Assembly (NCBI GenBank): GCA_050084985.1
Contig: JBITNC010000002.1
Coordinates: 1,674,001 to 1,738,000, forward strand
From: Nageia nagi
Taxonomy: Eukaryota; Pinophyta
Direction: 5' to 3'
DNA length: 64,000 bases
Shown: positions 11,915 to 24,180 of the stretch, piece by piece
Layout: the number at the start of each line of letters is the position of its first letter
Position numbering within the stretch: position 1 is the first letter of the stretch
The notes under the pieces: generated by a model
Seen by the model: only the letters and a program-made list of their open reading frames with translations
The model's database searches: none
Told to the model about the DNA's origin: nothing
Made by a program: the position numbers and the translations under genes

Positions 11915-12715
11915 ATGGCAAGCAGAGAAGGTTTCTCATCTAACAAGGCACCTCTCTTTGATGGAACCAATTATGCTTTCTGGAAAATTCGAATGAAGAC
12001 TTATCTCAGTGCATTGGGTTTTGGTACTTGGGATGCTGTTAAAAGGGGTTACACTCCTCCCCCTATAGGTCCATCAGATGAAGCAGAAAGAAAGGCATTT
12101 GAATGTGATGCAAAAGCAAGAAATGATCTAATGTGTGGCCTTATGGGCAGTGAATTGGTGAAAGTTATGGCATGCAAATCTGCAAAAGAAATATGGAATA
12201 AGTTGAAGAGCATTCACGAAGGAGATGATAAAGTCAAGGAAGCAAAACTCCAAACTCATAGAGCTCAATTCGAAGTTCTAAAGATGAATGAAGATGAAAC
12301 CATCGAAGCATACATGTTGAGAGTAAATGAAATTACTAATGCAATCAGAGGTCTTGGGGAAGAAATTGAAGATCATGTCATCGTGAAAAAGGTACTACGA
12401 TCTCTCACATCTTGCTTTGATTCAAAGGTGTCTATTATTGAAGAAGCAAAAAATTTGAAAACTTTCAGCATGGATGAAATGCATGGATCATTGACTGCTT
12501 ATGAAATGAGGATCGAAAAAGCAAAACATTCAGAAAAGGAAGTAGCATTTAAAGCCAATAACATTACCACAGCCAAAATAGATTTTGACGATGAGGAACA
12601 ATCTGATGAAGCAGAAGCAAATTTTGTTAGAAAGCTAAAAAGGGGAAAAGGTAAATATAAAGGCAAGCTACCGTTTAAATGTTTTAATTATGGTGGTATT
12701 GGTCATTTCATTTAA
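11915..12715 (+). pseudogene. Copia-2 Gag, N-terminal part
   Basis: 266 codons from ATG to TAA. The start MASREGFSSNKAPLFDGTNY and the following FWKIRMKTYL are the classic start of plant copia Gag, followed by the capsid-like part (roughly residues 50-200) with AKEIWNKLKSIHEG. A zinc knuckle CX2CX4HX4C is expected at the end, but reads C-F-N-Y-G-G-I-G-H: the second Cys is Tyr, a G-to-A change. A TAA codon falls just before the last Cys. The frame continues past the stop, so this is a recently inactivated gag-pol. The ATG is 50 bases after the primer site. Confidence 0.88.
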
Positions 12716-13850
12716 AAATGTCCATATAGAAAAAATGATAAAGATGATCAAGAATCATATTTTGAGAAAAACCACAAAATGAAATCTCATGCTCGAAATA
12801 GAAGGTCAAATAGACAGAGCTTCATATCTAGAAATGAAGGCTCCACTGATGATGATTCCAGTAATGAATCAGAAAAAGAATACAATGGAGCATTGTTTAT
12901 GGCATTTGAAGAGAAACTGAATGAAGATAATCAAAATGACCAAGAACATAAAAAGGAAGAGACAGATGAAGAAAATGACTATGAGATTGAGATTGATCTT
13001 GAAGAACTAATAACAGCATTGAATGAACTGAATAAAGAAATAAAGAAAAATAAGAAACTCTCAAAAAGGTTTGATGATGCAAGTAATATTATAGAAAAAT
13101 TAAAAATAGAAGTGGAAGAATCTAAGAGGATAAATGAGAGTTTGGAGGAACAACTTCTTGTGAAAGTTAAAAATTACAGTAAGCTTGAAGAAGAAATAAC
13201 TGGGCTACGTATGCAACTAGAGGAAGTCACCAAGAAAATTAGCTCTTTTGAATATCTAGAAGGAAGGTCGACTAAACTCAGCAAAATCATTAACAGTCAA
13301 AGAATGTTTTTCTGATAAATCTGGTCTAGGATATGAACGAGGACAATCTTCCAATGACATAAAAAGGGAAAACATAAAAGAAACCAAAAAGAAGGAAGAT
13401 AGCTCAGGACTGGAGGATGATGGCTTCACTCAAGTGCATTCCAGAAGAAGACCCTATGCAGGACCAAGAAGTACTCAGCAATATAATAGCTACATCCATC
13501 CCTTCAATGGATACTATTTCAAATGCAATGCATATGGACACAAAATTTCTGAATGTAAATGGACACAAAATTTTTGAATGTAAGTATAATATCGCTCCAA
13601 GAACCTTTGTTACTAGAATGCATTTGGCCCACTAATGGAGTATCCAGTTGAGTGTTACAACTGTCATGAGTATGGACACATTGCCAAATTCTGCAGAAAT
13701 AATCATGGCATGAGGTTCTTTCCACTGAGACAATTTCCTTCCATAAGATAGAATAAACAGTTTCAGAGAAGTCATCCACAGGAAGAAGAAAAGTATAATA
13801 AAAAACAAGAAGCTGAAATAAAAGTAAAACAAGTCTGGAAAGAAAAGGAG
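12716..13850 (+). pseudogene. Copia-2 Gag C-terminal region with coiled coil and zinc knuckles
   Basis: Continuation of gag beyond the stop at 12713. The ORF at 12779-13315 is rich in Glu, Lys and Asp with leucine-spaced stretches (about residues 75-165), a likely coiled coil. Downstream, in broken frames, a degenerate knuckle FKCNAYGHKISEC (about 13520-13555) and an intact CCHC knuckle CYNCHEYGHIAKFC (about 13650-13690) can be read. This layout, acidic coiled coil followed by extra zinc fingers, occurs in a group of plant copia elements. A frame change occurs near 13315. Confidence 0.75.
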
Positions 13851-13879
13851 AAACTCAAAGAGATAAAGAGTCTTTAATC

Positions 13880-14430
13880 GTTCAAATAGCATTAAAAGCT
13901 CAAGATAAACCATCACCATGGATATTAGATAGCAGATGCTCAAGTCACATGATAGGTGACAAGAAGAAATTTCAAAAACTACAGGAATATGAAGGTGGGT
14001 CAGTAAGATTTGGAAACAATGATGGCACATAGATTATTGGCAAAGGGATAGTCAAAATAAATGATGGCAACATTAGATCCGAAGAGGTATTATTTATTGT
14101 GGGATTGAAGCATAATTTGTTGAGCGTTAGTCAAATATGTGACAAAGGACATGATGTAATTTTCAAAAAGCATGGCTGTGAGATCTGAAGGGCAAATAGT
14201 GGTAGACTTTTAGCAGTTGGTACAAGAACCTAGGGAAAATTTTTATACACCTTATTAGATATTTCAGAGGGATCATGTCTTCTAGGCAAGGAGAGTGATG
14301 ATTGGCTATGGCATAAGAGATTGGGACACATCTATTTTTAAAAACTTGATGAACATTTGCTCAAAAAGAGCAGTAAGAGATATACCCAGTATCAGCAAAC
14401 TAGCAAATGATATTTGTGATTCATGCCAAA
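13880..14430 (+). pseudogene. Copia-2 protease and pre-integrase region
   Basis: The frame near 13915 reads WILDSRCSSHMIGD, the copia aspartic protease active site, where DSG is expected; Gly is replaced by Arg by a G-to-A change. Further on, KHNLLSVSQICDKGHDVIF and LWHKRLGHI are the usual pre-integrase and integrase zinc-binding words. At least four in-frame stops lie in the stretch. Confidence 0.82.
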
Positions 14431-15290
14431 GGGAAAGCAAACTCGGGCAAAGTTCAAAGTGAAAGAATATCACACAAGCAGACCATTGGAAATCATACAC
14501 ACCGACCTATGTGGACCAATGAGAACACAAAGCGTCAATGGAGATAAGTATTTTATTCTGTTCATAGATGATTATTCAAGAATGACTTGGGTGCAATTTT
14601 TGAAACATAAATCTGAAGCTTTTGAAATGTTCAAAGCATTTAAAAAATCAAGTAGAAAATCAGGTAGAGAGGAGAATTAAATGTCTTCACTCAGACAGAG
14701 GAGGTGAGTTCACTTCTGATGAGTTTCTGAGTTTTGCATACAACACGGAATTAAAAGACAATTCTCTGTAGCAAGAACTCCACAACAAAATGGAGTAGTT
14801 GAAAGAAAAAATAGAGCAGTACAAGAAATGGCTCAAACCATGCTGATAGAAAGCAAGGTTGCTGATAGGTTCTGGAAAGAAGCAGTGCATACTATAGTGC
14901 ATATTCAAAATAGATGTATGATGCGACCACATGAGGATAGAACACCATATGAATTATGGTTTGGAAGAAGAGCTATAATGAGGCACTTCAAGATCTTTGG
15001 CAGTAAATGCTATATCAAGAGAATAGAAGAAAATTTAGAAAAGTTTGAGGATAGATCTAATGAAGGTATCTTTCTTGGTTACTCTTCGAAGAGCAAAGCA
15101 TACAGGTGTTACAATAAAAGGACAAAAATAATCGTTGATAGTGCTGATGTTCGTGTTGATGAGCAAAGAGATCTTCCAAGAGAAATGATGATGATGATCT
15201 TCCTGCCTATCAAGATTCAATTGAAGAAGACAAAAAGAATAAAAACAAATCTAAGCCTCCTGTACAACAATCACAAGTAAAGAAACCAGA
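14423..15290 (+). pseudogene. Copia-2 integrase
   Basis: The ORF at 14423-14680 has HTDLCGPM (first catalytic Asp) and FILFIDDYSRMTWV. The second Asp word HSDRGGEF is readable near 14690, then a frameshift near 14735. The ORF at 14828-15280 continues the core and C-terminal part (ESKVADRFWKEAV, TPYELWFGRR, GSKCYIKR, GIFLGYSSKSKAYR). The catalytic Glu word RTPQQNGVVERKNR is at about 14775-14820 in a third frame. The enzyme would insert the DNA copy into the genome; here it is broken by frameshifts. Confidence 0.88.
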
Positions 15291-15499
15291 AGATTTAAAT
15301 TCGCCAAGTAACCCAAATAGTGTTTCAGAAAATGAGTCGGAAGAAGATGAAAATTCAAAAACTCCACCAAATAGATGGCACAAGGATCATCCACAAGAGC
15401 AAATCATCGGTAATTTTCATACAGGCATCCAAACTTGCAGAGGGGTTTCACACACCTATTCTCTCCTATCCAATATAGAGCCTAAAAATGTCTCAGAAG

Positions 15500-15690
15500 C
15501 TAGCCAAGATGAAAGCTAGATGAAAGCAATGGAGGAAGAACTCACTCAAATTGAAAAGAATGAAACATGGGAACTCGTTCCTAGACCAACCAACAAAAAG
15601 TGATTGGCACAAAGTGGATTTTTCACAATAAGTTGAATGAAGATGGGATAGTGGTTCGAAATAAAGCTAGACTTGTCTGCAAGGGATAGT
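15500..15690 (+). pseudogene. Copia-2 reverse transcriptase, first part only
   Basis: Readable words are MKAMEEELTQIEKNETWELV and KARLVCKG, the start of the copia RT domain, with stops between. The match ends within the codons after KG at about 15690, where unrelated sequence (a copy of 6.47 kb onward) begins. Confidence 0.85.
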
Positions 15691-18600
15691 TGCCTATGGC
15701 CATCTTAGAGGAATTGATTTGACATAGTCTCCTACTTTTCCCCTTTGAGCATGATTAGAAGTATTGAGTTTATCTTTGCTCATGATGATAAAACCCTTCT
15801 AAAATTAACTAAAGGACTTAGAAATCATCCTTTCTAAAATAATGAAACATTTGAATGAAGAGCCCTATCATGGACATCCATAGTATAAGTTACCTATATT
15901 GGAAAATCAGCTACAAAAAGTATGCCATAAAATAGAAGAAGACACCTGTATCTTTAAAAAGGCCTCCACCAATCTCTAATGAAGACTCTACATCCATAAG
16001 GTAGAAATAATTGTAAGATCAATTATACATAAATCAAGTACAAATTAGCTCAAATTATACATATGTATACTTAATTATAATTGAGGGATCATATAGTATA
16101 AATAATCTTCACAAATGCATGACTTCCAAGATTCAGGTATCAATTAATTTTCAAGCTACAAAATACCACAGTTGAAATATGCAAGAATGAACAATTCACA
16201 CAAATGTTGTTAAAAGTAAAGCATACCAAGAAAATAGGTACACAAGTGCCCACAATTGTATGATAATGATATCAAATATTAATACCAAGGGGATGATATA
16301 AGGAGCCAACGTTAAGTGATCATACACTACAATATGGTCATGAATGGACAGTCTTGATCCTATAATCTGATTCTCTCCATAACCAGGATACTCCTCAAAC
16401 TTAGATAAGTCCATTATAAAGCTAACCCAAAATAACACAAATGGTAGTTACTACACTAAAGTGAGATATTAGAATCCATCAACTTGTAATCCTTCTAATG
16501 TTATAGGGTTTTCTATGTGCTAGATTATCCCTAAAGGAATACGTAATAATATAATTCTATATATCTAGCAATGATTTCCAAGGCCTAATAGTTTTCATGG
16601 ATTGGATTACCTAATATCATCCAGTCCCATGCCCAAGTGGTATAGGAGCATTTTAAGTTAAGGTGTATCTTGTCTCTCATGCTACATGGATCCAGTACTG
16701 CTATGCATGGTCTACAAGGCAGCATGGCATATTAGGGATAAGTGCTTACATGCAACATTGGATCTAGAATATCTATTAAAGGTTAAATGCATATTAAGTG
16801 CCTCATATCACTTATTTGTAAAAACCTAAGTTCCAAAATCATGTATCAAGATCTTCAGTACATTGAAATACCATAATTACATTAGAATTTCCACTTGGGC
16901 TATAGTACATAAGTTTCTAAAGGTATTAACTAAAGATATTATTTTTTCCAAAAAGAGGAATCTATGTCCAAATATTTACAAAAGGCGTTCACAAAGCCAC
17001 GTTCCTTCCAAGAATTCAAACAACAAAGTAAGTATTTTGTCCTTTCCATGTGGAGTCCTATTCTGGAATCCCCCATTATTTACTCATGAATTTGTTTATA
17101 CTTTTCTTACTAATATCCAATCATCTCTTTGTATTAAATATTATTATCCTGGCATTCATGTATGGAAAGTAATGGAGAGATTCTATAATCCCATTGTTAT
17201 ATTGCAAGAGGGAGAATGAAAGAGTGCTATTTGGCTAGGTATGTCAATGTGTGATTGCCTACCTTAGTACAAGTTGTGATGACTAAGACTGTGTGATTTC
17301 TTTGCATCACTCTTTTGGTAAAAGATCGCCATATGGTTGCATCCTCAAGGACAATTGTACTCGTAGTAAAAGGCTCATCTTGGAAGATACTTCTCTAGAA
17401 TGATTCACATTTAATAGGTTTCCTCAGTGCTTCGATGATAGTCACAAGTATTTAAAGAAGATTTAGTCTGTAGAATTCCTTCATCAAATAAATATATAAA
17501 ATTAGAAAGGAATCGTAACTATCAAAGAAAGGAAACATTTTATAGGACATGAGAAAGATGGAGTTAAGCAATTCTCTAAACATTGAAGCCATTTGATACC
17601 TGTTTGCTACCATCGATCCATAATATCAAGTACTCACCCATGTTGACACAAATTCTATTTTACTTATTTTGGAGTATAGTAGTGCATGGAGTAAGGGTGT
17701 GTATATGAAAAATATTGCCAAGGCTCATAAACTTTGGTTCCCTTCATTTACCCCAGAGAATGAATTGAAATCTTTTGGACAAATAAGTCAGCAATTTGTT
17801 TTTTGTATTGTGAGAGATGGAAAAGAATGGGTAAATTTTAGAGCCTATTTGAGATTGAACTATGTATATAATCTGAAACTAAAATCACATTTAAGCTTCA
17901 TACATCTTAACAAACTTCACATGGGATATCTCACAAAGTAACTAATAGTGTGTGTTATCCTAAATAGGAGTATATCCCTGAACTAATCTTACTAAGTCAA
18001 ATATTAAAAGTTGACATACGAATCTCTATCTTAACTCTACATTCTATCTAAGAAGCATACTTTACAAATTGGTGTGTTATCAAAAGTTGGAGCCTTCTAT
18101 TTTAGGCAAAATCCCTCTTTGGATTCAGAATATTTATCAAATTACAAAACATTACATGCAATTCTTTTCTATAAAAAGATATACAAACTAAAAATGCAAT
18201 ACTTTCCAACAGCTTCCGCTAATCATAGGGAATAGAGCAAGTAGAACAACTAAGAAGCTAAATAGAGTTCATCAGTCCAAATTAAAAATAAGATTCCTTT
18301 TTATTTATTTGTTGAAGTAGATAGGAAATATCTAGTTTGAGACTTCACGTTTTGCAAATAAATCATTAAACGAATAGGTTTCAAATGTAATGAGAGTATA
18401 ACTAGAGTAGTCAGTGATAGATTACAAAATTACATACTAAAGTATATAATTTGCAATCTGGAACTTTGAAGTCAGTGTAAGACTCAAATAACAAGCATTA
18501 GAGCATCATATTCTAACAAATAGTATCCAAAATTCCATCTTTTGAACTGATCAAGTGGTGCTTGATAGCATCACAAGATGCATGCCAAAAATTATTTGCA

Positions 18601-18834
18601 TTTCTTTAAAAAGTGTTATTGTCATTACAAATTGAGCAAGCAATACAAGTTTCTTCACATATGGATTTGATTGAGTGCCAAAGACACATTAATGAGTTCT
18701 CAATCGTGAACTAATTGATAGTGCTAATGTACATTAGGCTACGCACAAATGTCTCTCAATATTAATCTAATCATGTTTAAAAGACAAATATAGGTTGTCA
18801 CATGGGGATAACCTAACAATGCACTGAAGACCAA
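15691..18834. other. Noisy second copy of 6.47-10.06 kb (probable assembly artefact)
   Basis: The whole stretch aligns in order with 6470-10060: gag-like copy A, the gypsy 3' LTR, integrase and chromodomain remnants, the copia-1 3' LTR with its particular deletion, and two 109-bp units. It is crowded with small gaps and substitutions, mostly missing bases, and is about 3.1 kb where the original is about 3.6 kb. Sequence before 15690 and after 18835 is clean. ORFs here (for example 16863-17219 and 17669-17941) are products of that noise. Real decay cannot be excluded, but even spread of short deletions looks like an uncorrected long read. Confidence 0.8.
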
Positions 18835-18841
18835 AATGAGC

Positions 18842-18950
18842 ATGCACATACGAGTTCCTCACATATGGATAACTGAATAGTGCCAAAAGATACATAAGAT
18901 TTCCTCACATATGGATAACTAAATAATGTTATATTGACCAATTTGTACAA
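18842..18950. repeat. Third 109-bp minisatellite unit of copia-1
   Basis: Matches the units at 9851 and 9960 closely. It directly follows the noisy segment and is the point at which clean copia-1 sequence resumes. Confidence 0.8.
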
Positions 18951-19131
18951 TAAGTTCCTCATGTAGAGCAAACTTACCATGAAGGTGTACAATAAAATCA
19001 ACACTATACAGCATAAAATCCTTCTAGGTATGAAGTTATCATTACAAACATGAATTCAACACAAGAATTCAAACTTCACTCCCCCTTGAGGATAATTTCA
19101 CCAACTTTATTGCATCCTTAAGCTTATAGAA

Positions 19132-19664
19132 CTAAGCTTTTAAGAGGGGCTTAATGAACAAATCAGTAGAGTTCAAGGTGGATGGACAATACTCTAGGTG
19201 TATGATGCCATCAAGAACCTTCTCCTTAATAAAATGGGTATGGATTTCCACATGTTTTATTCTCTGATGGAACACTACATTCTTATCCAAAGAAATAGCT
19301 AATTGTTTATTTGAGGAGATCAAATATGAGCCACCTTGCTTAAATCTAATTTCTTTCATAAGATGTCTTAGCCAAATGGCTTCTTGGGCTACAACAGACA
19401 TGGCATGATATTTAGCTTCTATGGTGGAAAGAGAAATAGTAGGTTGCTTCTTGGAAGCCCAAGATATAGCACCAAATCAATGCTAAACACATACATAGAG
19501 GTTGACTTCCTATCATCTCTATCTTCCCCATAGTTAGAATCTGAGAATCCAAAGAGAATAAATAAAGGCAACTTGGAATACTTGAGAGTAAGATCCTTAG
19601 TCCTTGCAACATACCTTAAGATTTGCTTAATAGCATTGAGATGCTCAACATATGGTTTTTGCAT
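19132..19664 (-). pseudogene. Copia-1 RNase H
   Basis: The ORF at 19419-19664 starts with the end-of-RT word LNAIKQILRYVARTKD and contains FSDSNYGEDRDDRKST, the RNase H start. The ORF at 19132-19401 carries the end (VVAQEAIWLRHLMKEI, IKHVEIHTHFIKEKV). The word between them is frameshifted near 19410. RNase H removes the RNA strand during reverse transcription. The C-terminal end is normal in length. Confidence 0.88.
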
Positions 19665-19739
19665 GAATCATGCCATTAGATTCACTACAAAGGTAATATC
19701 TAGCCTATATATGGTCAAATACAAAAGACTACCAATTAA

Positions 19740-20580
19740 TTACCTGTAAGTTGTAGCATCAGCCAATTGAGAGTTGAAGCTTAGAGAAATAGTGATTCTA
19801 GGAGAGATTGAGATTGCAGCATATCTACACTCCTCCATTCCAAACTTTTGTAAGATGTCTGATATATACTTAAATTGATTAAAGTAAGTACAATCCTCAT
19901 ATTGATACACTTGCATTCTAAGATAGTAGTTCAAGAGACCAAGATCAATCATTTCAAACATTGCCTTAAGTTTGGATATGCACTCTTGAATGATTTCATC
20001 ATTATTCCTAATAATCAAAAGATCATCCACATAAAGAAGAATTAATACCACATCTTTTCCTTGATTGAGCACATATAGATTGAAATCAAAAAAATACTTG
20101 AGAAATCTAATATCTGCAAAGTACTCTAAAATCTTTCTATACCAAGCTTGAGGTGCTTTCAGAAGTCCATACAATGACTTCTTTAACTTGCACATAAAGG
20201 ACCCTTTACCTTCCATAATAAACCCTTCTAGTTGATTCATAAAGATTTCCACATCCAAGTCACCATTGAGAAATGCACTCTTGATGTTAAGTTAAAAAAC
20301 TTTCCATCGTTGAGCTACAAAAAGAGCAAAGATAACTCTCACATTAGGCATATTTGCCATAGGAGCAAAGGTTTTCTCATAATCTACACTATATTTCTGA
20401 GCAAAAACTTTAGCTACTAATCTTGCCTTGTATTTCTCAATATCTCCAACTGAATTGAACTTGACCTTATAGATCCACTTATTGCCAATCACATTCTTAT
20501 CATTGGGATAAGGAATTAAGTCCTAAGTTTTATTTTTCATAAGTGACTCATACTCCACTTTCATGACTTCCATCTAGCAC
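19740..20580 (-). pseudogene. Copia-1 reverse transcriptase
   Basis: Two ORFs in one frame (20292-20492 and 19740-20258) separated by a stop. Visible words: NKWIYKVKFNSVGDIEKYKA, KARLVAKVFAQ, LKKSLYGLLKAPQAWY, and the catalytic YVDDLLI. Motif A, usually D-V-K-S-A-F, reads N-I-K-S-A-F: the first catalytic Asp has become Asn, and a TAA stop stands two codons before it. Both fit G-to-A or C-to-T changes. The enzyme is dead. Confidence 0.9.
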
Positions 20581-22000
20581 TCATACTTAGAAGCTTCTTT
20601 GAAGGTTGGGGGCTCATGGTTGATGTCAATCTTGGTAATTAAAGATCTGTTCAAGGTCATGCTCCTTATTACCCTTTATGTTGGAGAATTTTATTCCTAA
20701 GGTGACTTGTCTACATCAATATCCAACTAGTTAGAAGCAACTAAAAAGTCCTTTGGATCACCAACATTCTTGTTAGAAAGTAGATTCTTCAAGAAGATCA
20801 TTGAACTTTACATCTTTTGAAATGAACACTACTTTATAGATTGGAAAGTAGAGCTTGTAGCCTCTATGCTGACTTTCATAACCCATAAAGAAGCATTTTT
20901 TAGTTTTTTTATCCAACTTCTTCCTTTTCTCAGAAATAATGTAAGAGAATGCTTCATAATGATAAATGTTGGTTTTGTTTCTACCATGCCTTAAAAGATT
21001 TTCTCTAATGACTTTGTGGACACCTATTCAAGTGTGTAAATAGTAGGCTCATAGCTTAATCCCATAGGAACTTAGGAAGATTACCCAACATGATCTAGCC
21101 ATCTCCATAATTATTCTATTTTTTCTTTCGGTAACATATTCTGTTAGGAGTGTATGAAATTGTAAAGCCTCTTGATTCCATACTTAGCATAATATCATTG
21201 AGGTCATTACTATTATATTCTCCTCCATATCTGATCTTCAATTTTGATTTTAAGGTTAGTTTGATTCTAAAAAAAACTTAAAAAATTAAAACTCTCAAAA
21301 TTTTATCTTTGTGCTCAAGTAGATACCCAAAGTTCATCCTCTGAAGTCATCAATGAAGGTCAAAATGTAAGATGCTCTTCAAGCGACTTACTCTAAAATG
21401 GACCCATCAAATCTGAATGCACAAGTTGAAGAGGTTGAGATGTCTTGTTACCTTATCTTTTTTAAACTTTTATCTATGCATTTTTTAAGAATGCATTCTC
21501 ACATAGACAACTGAAAAGAAATTAAAGGAAGCCTTCCAAAGTTCTTGGTCTTTCATGATTGAACACTCTTATGGTTAAAGTGCCCTAAACAATGATGCCA
21601 AAGATTACCTTTAGAAACACATTAGAAGAAGTATATTTTGATGGAACTTGATCCATAATGTATAGGTTATCTTTCATAAATCCTTTAACCAAAGTGGCAA
21701 TTCCTCTCTTAATGCACAAGATTGAGAGTCAAACTCAAAAGAATAACCCTTTTATAGCAACTTGGATCAAAAGAGAAGATTCATCCTTAACTTAGGAACA
21801 TAGAAAACATTTTTAGAACCTTTTTGAATTAGCACACTCCTAATTTCTTGAACTTCAAGGGTAGAGTTATCACCTATTACAACTGCATCCTTATTATACT
21901 TATAAAAGTTCTTAAACTTTTCTTTTCAAAGCATAGTGATTAGTGCAACCAGAGTTCAACAATCCATTCAGATGAAAAAGTGTGAGACATGGAGTAGAGT
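20581..22000 (-). pseudogene. Copia-1 protease-integrase remnant
   Basis: Heavily broken frames. HSDLMGP (first integrase Asp) can be read near 21400, and YGGEYNSNDL followed by GFTISYTPNR near 21130-21230. Position between gag and RT agrees. Frameshifts and stops occur every few dozen codons. Confidence 0.7.
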
Positions 22001-22239
22001 GCGCGCAAAACTAGGATGAGTATTTTTTTTCTTTGTAATTCTTTACATTTCCATTTTCTTTATTCTTTTCTCTCTTTTTTTTGTAGCATACAATTTCTTT
22101 TGACTTGAATGCCAAATAGTTACAATTACTATCAAACTTTTTCTTAAGATAAGGAGTGTTTGCTTTGCCTTTTCCATCTCTTTCTTGAAATGATTATTGT
22201 TTCATATTATATTGTTTCTGATTATTGTTATTTTATTGT

Positions 22240-22930
22240 ATCCATTACTCTTTCTCAAAACTTTTGGAGGGAAAGGATAAGATTTTTTTATGGTTGAATT
22301 CTTTTTGAAAGAATTTTGGTTCTCTAAGAGCAACCTTATTATCTTTAAGAGAAGAAATAACCCTTATTGTTAAGGGTTTCTCATGCTTCAATAGGTGCCT
22401 TGAAAGGTTCTCAAGAGAAGACTCCTTTTCATCATCAAGCCTTATTTTCAAAACTATTTAAAATTTCCAAACTTTGAATAGAGGCTTTGAAGAATGATGA
22501 AGATCATGAATCATCATTGATCAATTACATCCACAAGCAACAAGTTGGGTCCTTAGGTCAATGATTTTATTCAAGTAGATACAACATTTTCATCTTCTCT
22601 TGATGAGATTAAGAACTTTTGAAGTAAGGTAAACTCTCTTGAAAAATTTGAACCAAGGTAGATTTGCTTAAGCTTATCCCATGCTTTCTTTGTTGAGGTT
22701 GAAGAGGATATCATCAGGAGCACATTATCTAAAACTACATGGTAAATCATAGAGGTTGCTAATTCATTCTTTATTTGTAAGCTTCTAGTGCCTTCTCATC
22801 TATAGAGATACAAGATTCTCATTCATTGTTTTGCCAAACTTCTTTGCCTGCAATTTACTCTATCCAAGGTTCCCAAATCCCATAGTTGAACCATAAGAAT
22901 GTGTTTAGATAAAAAGGATTCTTCCATTTG
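22240..22930 (-). pseudogene. Copia-1 Gag remnant
   Basis: Broken frames at 22600-22920 give KKAWDKLKQIYLGSNFSREF, a copia Gag signature, preceded by DNVLLMISS. The ORF at 22245-22451 (68 codons, Lys-rich) continues the C-terminal part (SLENLSRHLLKHEK). I see no intact zinc knuckle. Confidence 0.7.
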
Positions 22931-23779
22931 CTACATAAAATATTTGAAATATAAGCATATGTTTTCAATAAATAAAATTTTAAAGTTTTGAACTAAGTAA
23001 ATAATATATGTTACATTTAACACTAATACATCTTAATTTGATTCATAAGTGCAAATTTTTACAATTCAAATAATAACCCATGTACCCAAATCATTTCATA
23101 TCTCAAAAATTGCTAGATGTAGAGTGACATTATTAAGGTTTGTTTTCTTATCTACAATTAGGCCTTCACCTAGATGCCCACACAAGAGGAGCTCAAGTAC
23201 TACCAATCCTCAACTAGTTCCCCTTGGCTAGCAATATACTCTCACAGGAGAAGTACTAGCTAATTTTTAAGGTTTGAATGTTTATTTGATCACAAATTAT
23301 TAATCTTGATTAGATTTTAAGTTATTCTCTTAGGTTATCAGGATAATCCCTTAATGGATGTGAAACATGTGGTATCATTACACACATCCTATCCACCTAA
23401 TAGAGTTATGTCTAGACCAACAAGGACTTAGGGAAATTAAGAAGTATGAACTTTTACCACTTGGATCATCGAACTTAAAAGTTCTAATTTGCCTGTTCTC
23501 ACCTCATGTCTCCCAAATAAGTTCATGTTATAAAATGTACATATGGATTGTTCATTTTATGGGGTTTTCATATCAATATTTGCATTTTTTTTGCATAAGA
23601 AATAAATCAAAGTGCGAAACATGAAGTAAAAAAACATAAGTTAAAAAAAAATATCATCATGCAAAAATTTGAAACCTAAATGTCCAATGGGTTTTGTTTA
23701 CCAACCCCTAAAGGACATCTTTACATCATCACTTATTTACACAAGTCCAATAACTTTACATAAAAATACTTTAGCATGT

Positions 23780-24180
23780 ACCATTTCATAACTTTGAATT
23801 AAGTAATAAGCATGCATCTTAAGCAAGTATCATCCCTATTAATTTGCATATGTTAACTTTGCATAAGTAAATAAGTATGCATCATTTAAAAAAAAAAATA
23901 AGTTATAAGCATAATTACTAATCATAAGCATGCATCTACTTAAGTATTAAGCATCAAAAAAAAAATTGAAGTCCTTAAGCATGCATCACCATCAAAAAAA
24001 AATTAAGTTATAAGCATGTATTATTAACTTAATAATTTAAGTACTATACATGCATTATTGATTTAAACAATAGACATATCATGTTTGCATATGTCCACTT
24101 ATATTATTGTACAAAATATCAAAAAAAAAATATCTAATAAACATGCATTATATGCATAAAAAAATTTCCAAAGATCTAGA
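23780..24180. repeat. Interrupted A-tract and AAGCATGCAT-rich zone
   Basis: At least six A-runs of 8 to 11 bases alternate with TAAGCATGCAT or TAAGCATGTAT words at irregular spacing. It looks like a degraded tandem array; the unit is not constant. Confidence 0.6.

Larger units (their letters stand above)
10066..15690 (+). mobile_element. Second Ty1/copia retrotransposon, 5' part only
   Basis: Plus-strand element inside copia-1. It has a full 5' LTR (10066-11850), a primer-binding site, gag, protease, integrase and the first part of the reverse transcriptase. It ends abruptly at about 15690 within the RT word KARLVCKG. The rest of RT, RNase H and the 3' LTR are absent. The left target site would be AGAGC (10061-10065). 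The clean sequence at 18835 continues exactly where the host should resume, so the right half of the insertion appears replaced rather than deleted with its flank. Confidence 0.9.

Noticed and set aside
16863-17941. ORFs of 118 and 90 codons in the noisy segment
   Set aside because: The equivalent clean sequence at 7.85-9.05 kb has minus-strand gypsy remains; the frames arise from missing bases.
23780-24180. Satellite or telomere-like array
   Set aside because: A-runs and AAGCATGCAT words have no fixed period and no TTTAGGG units.
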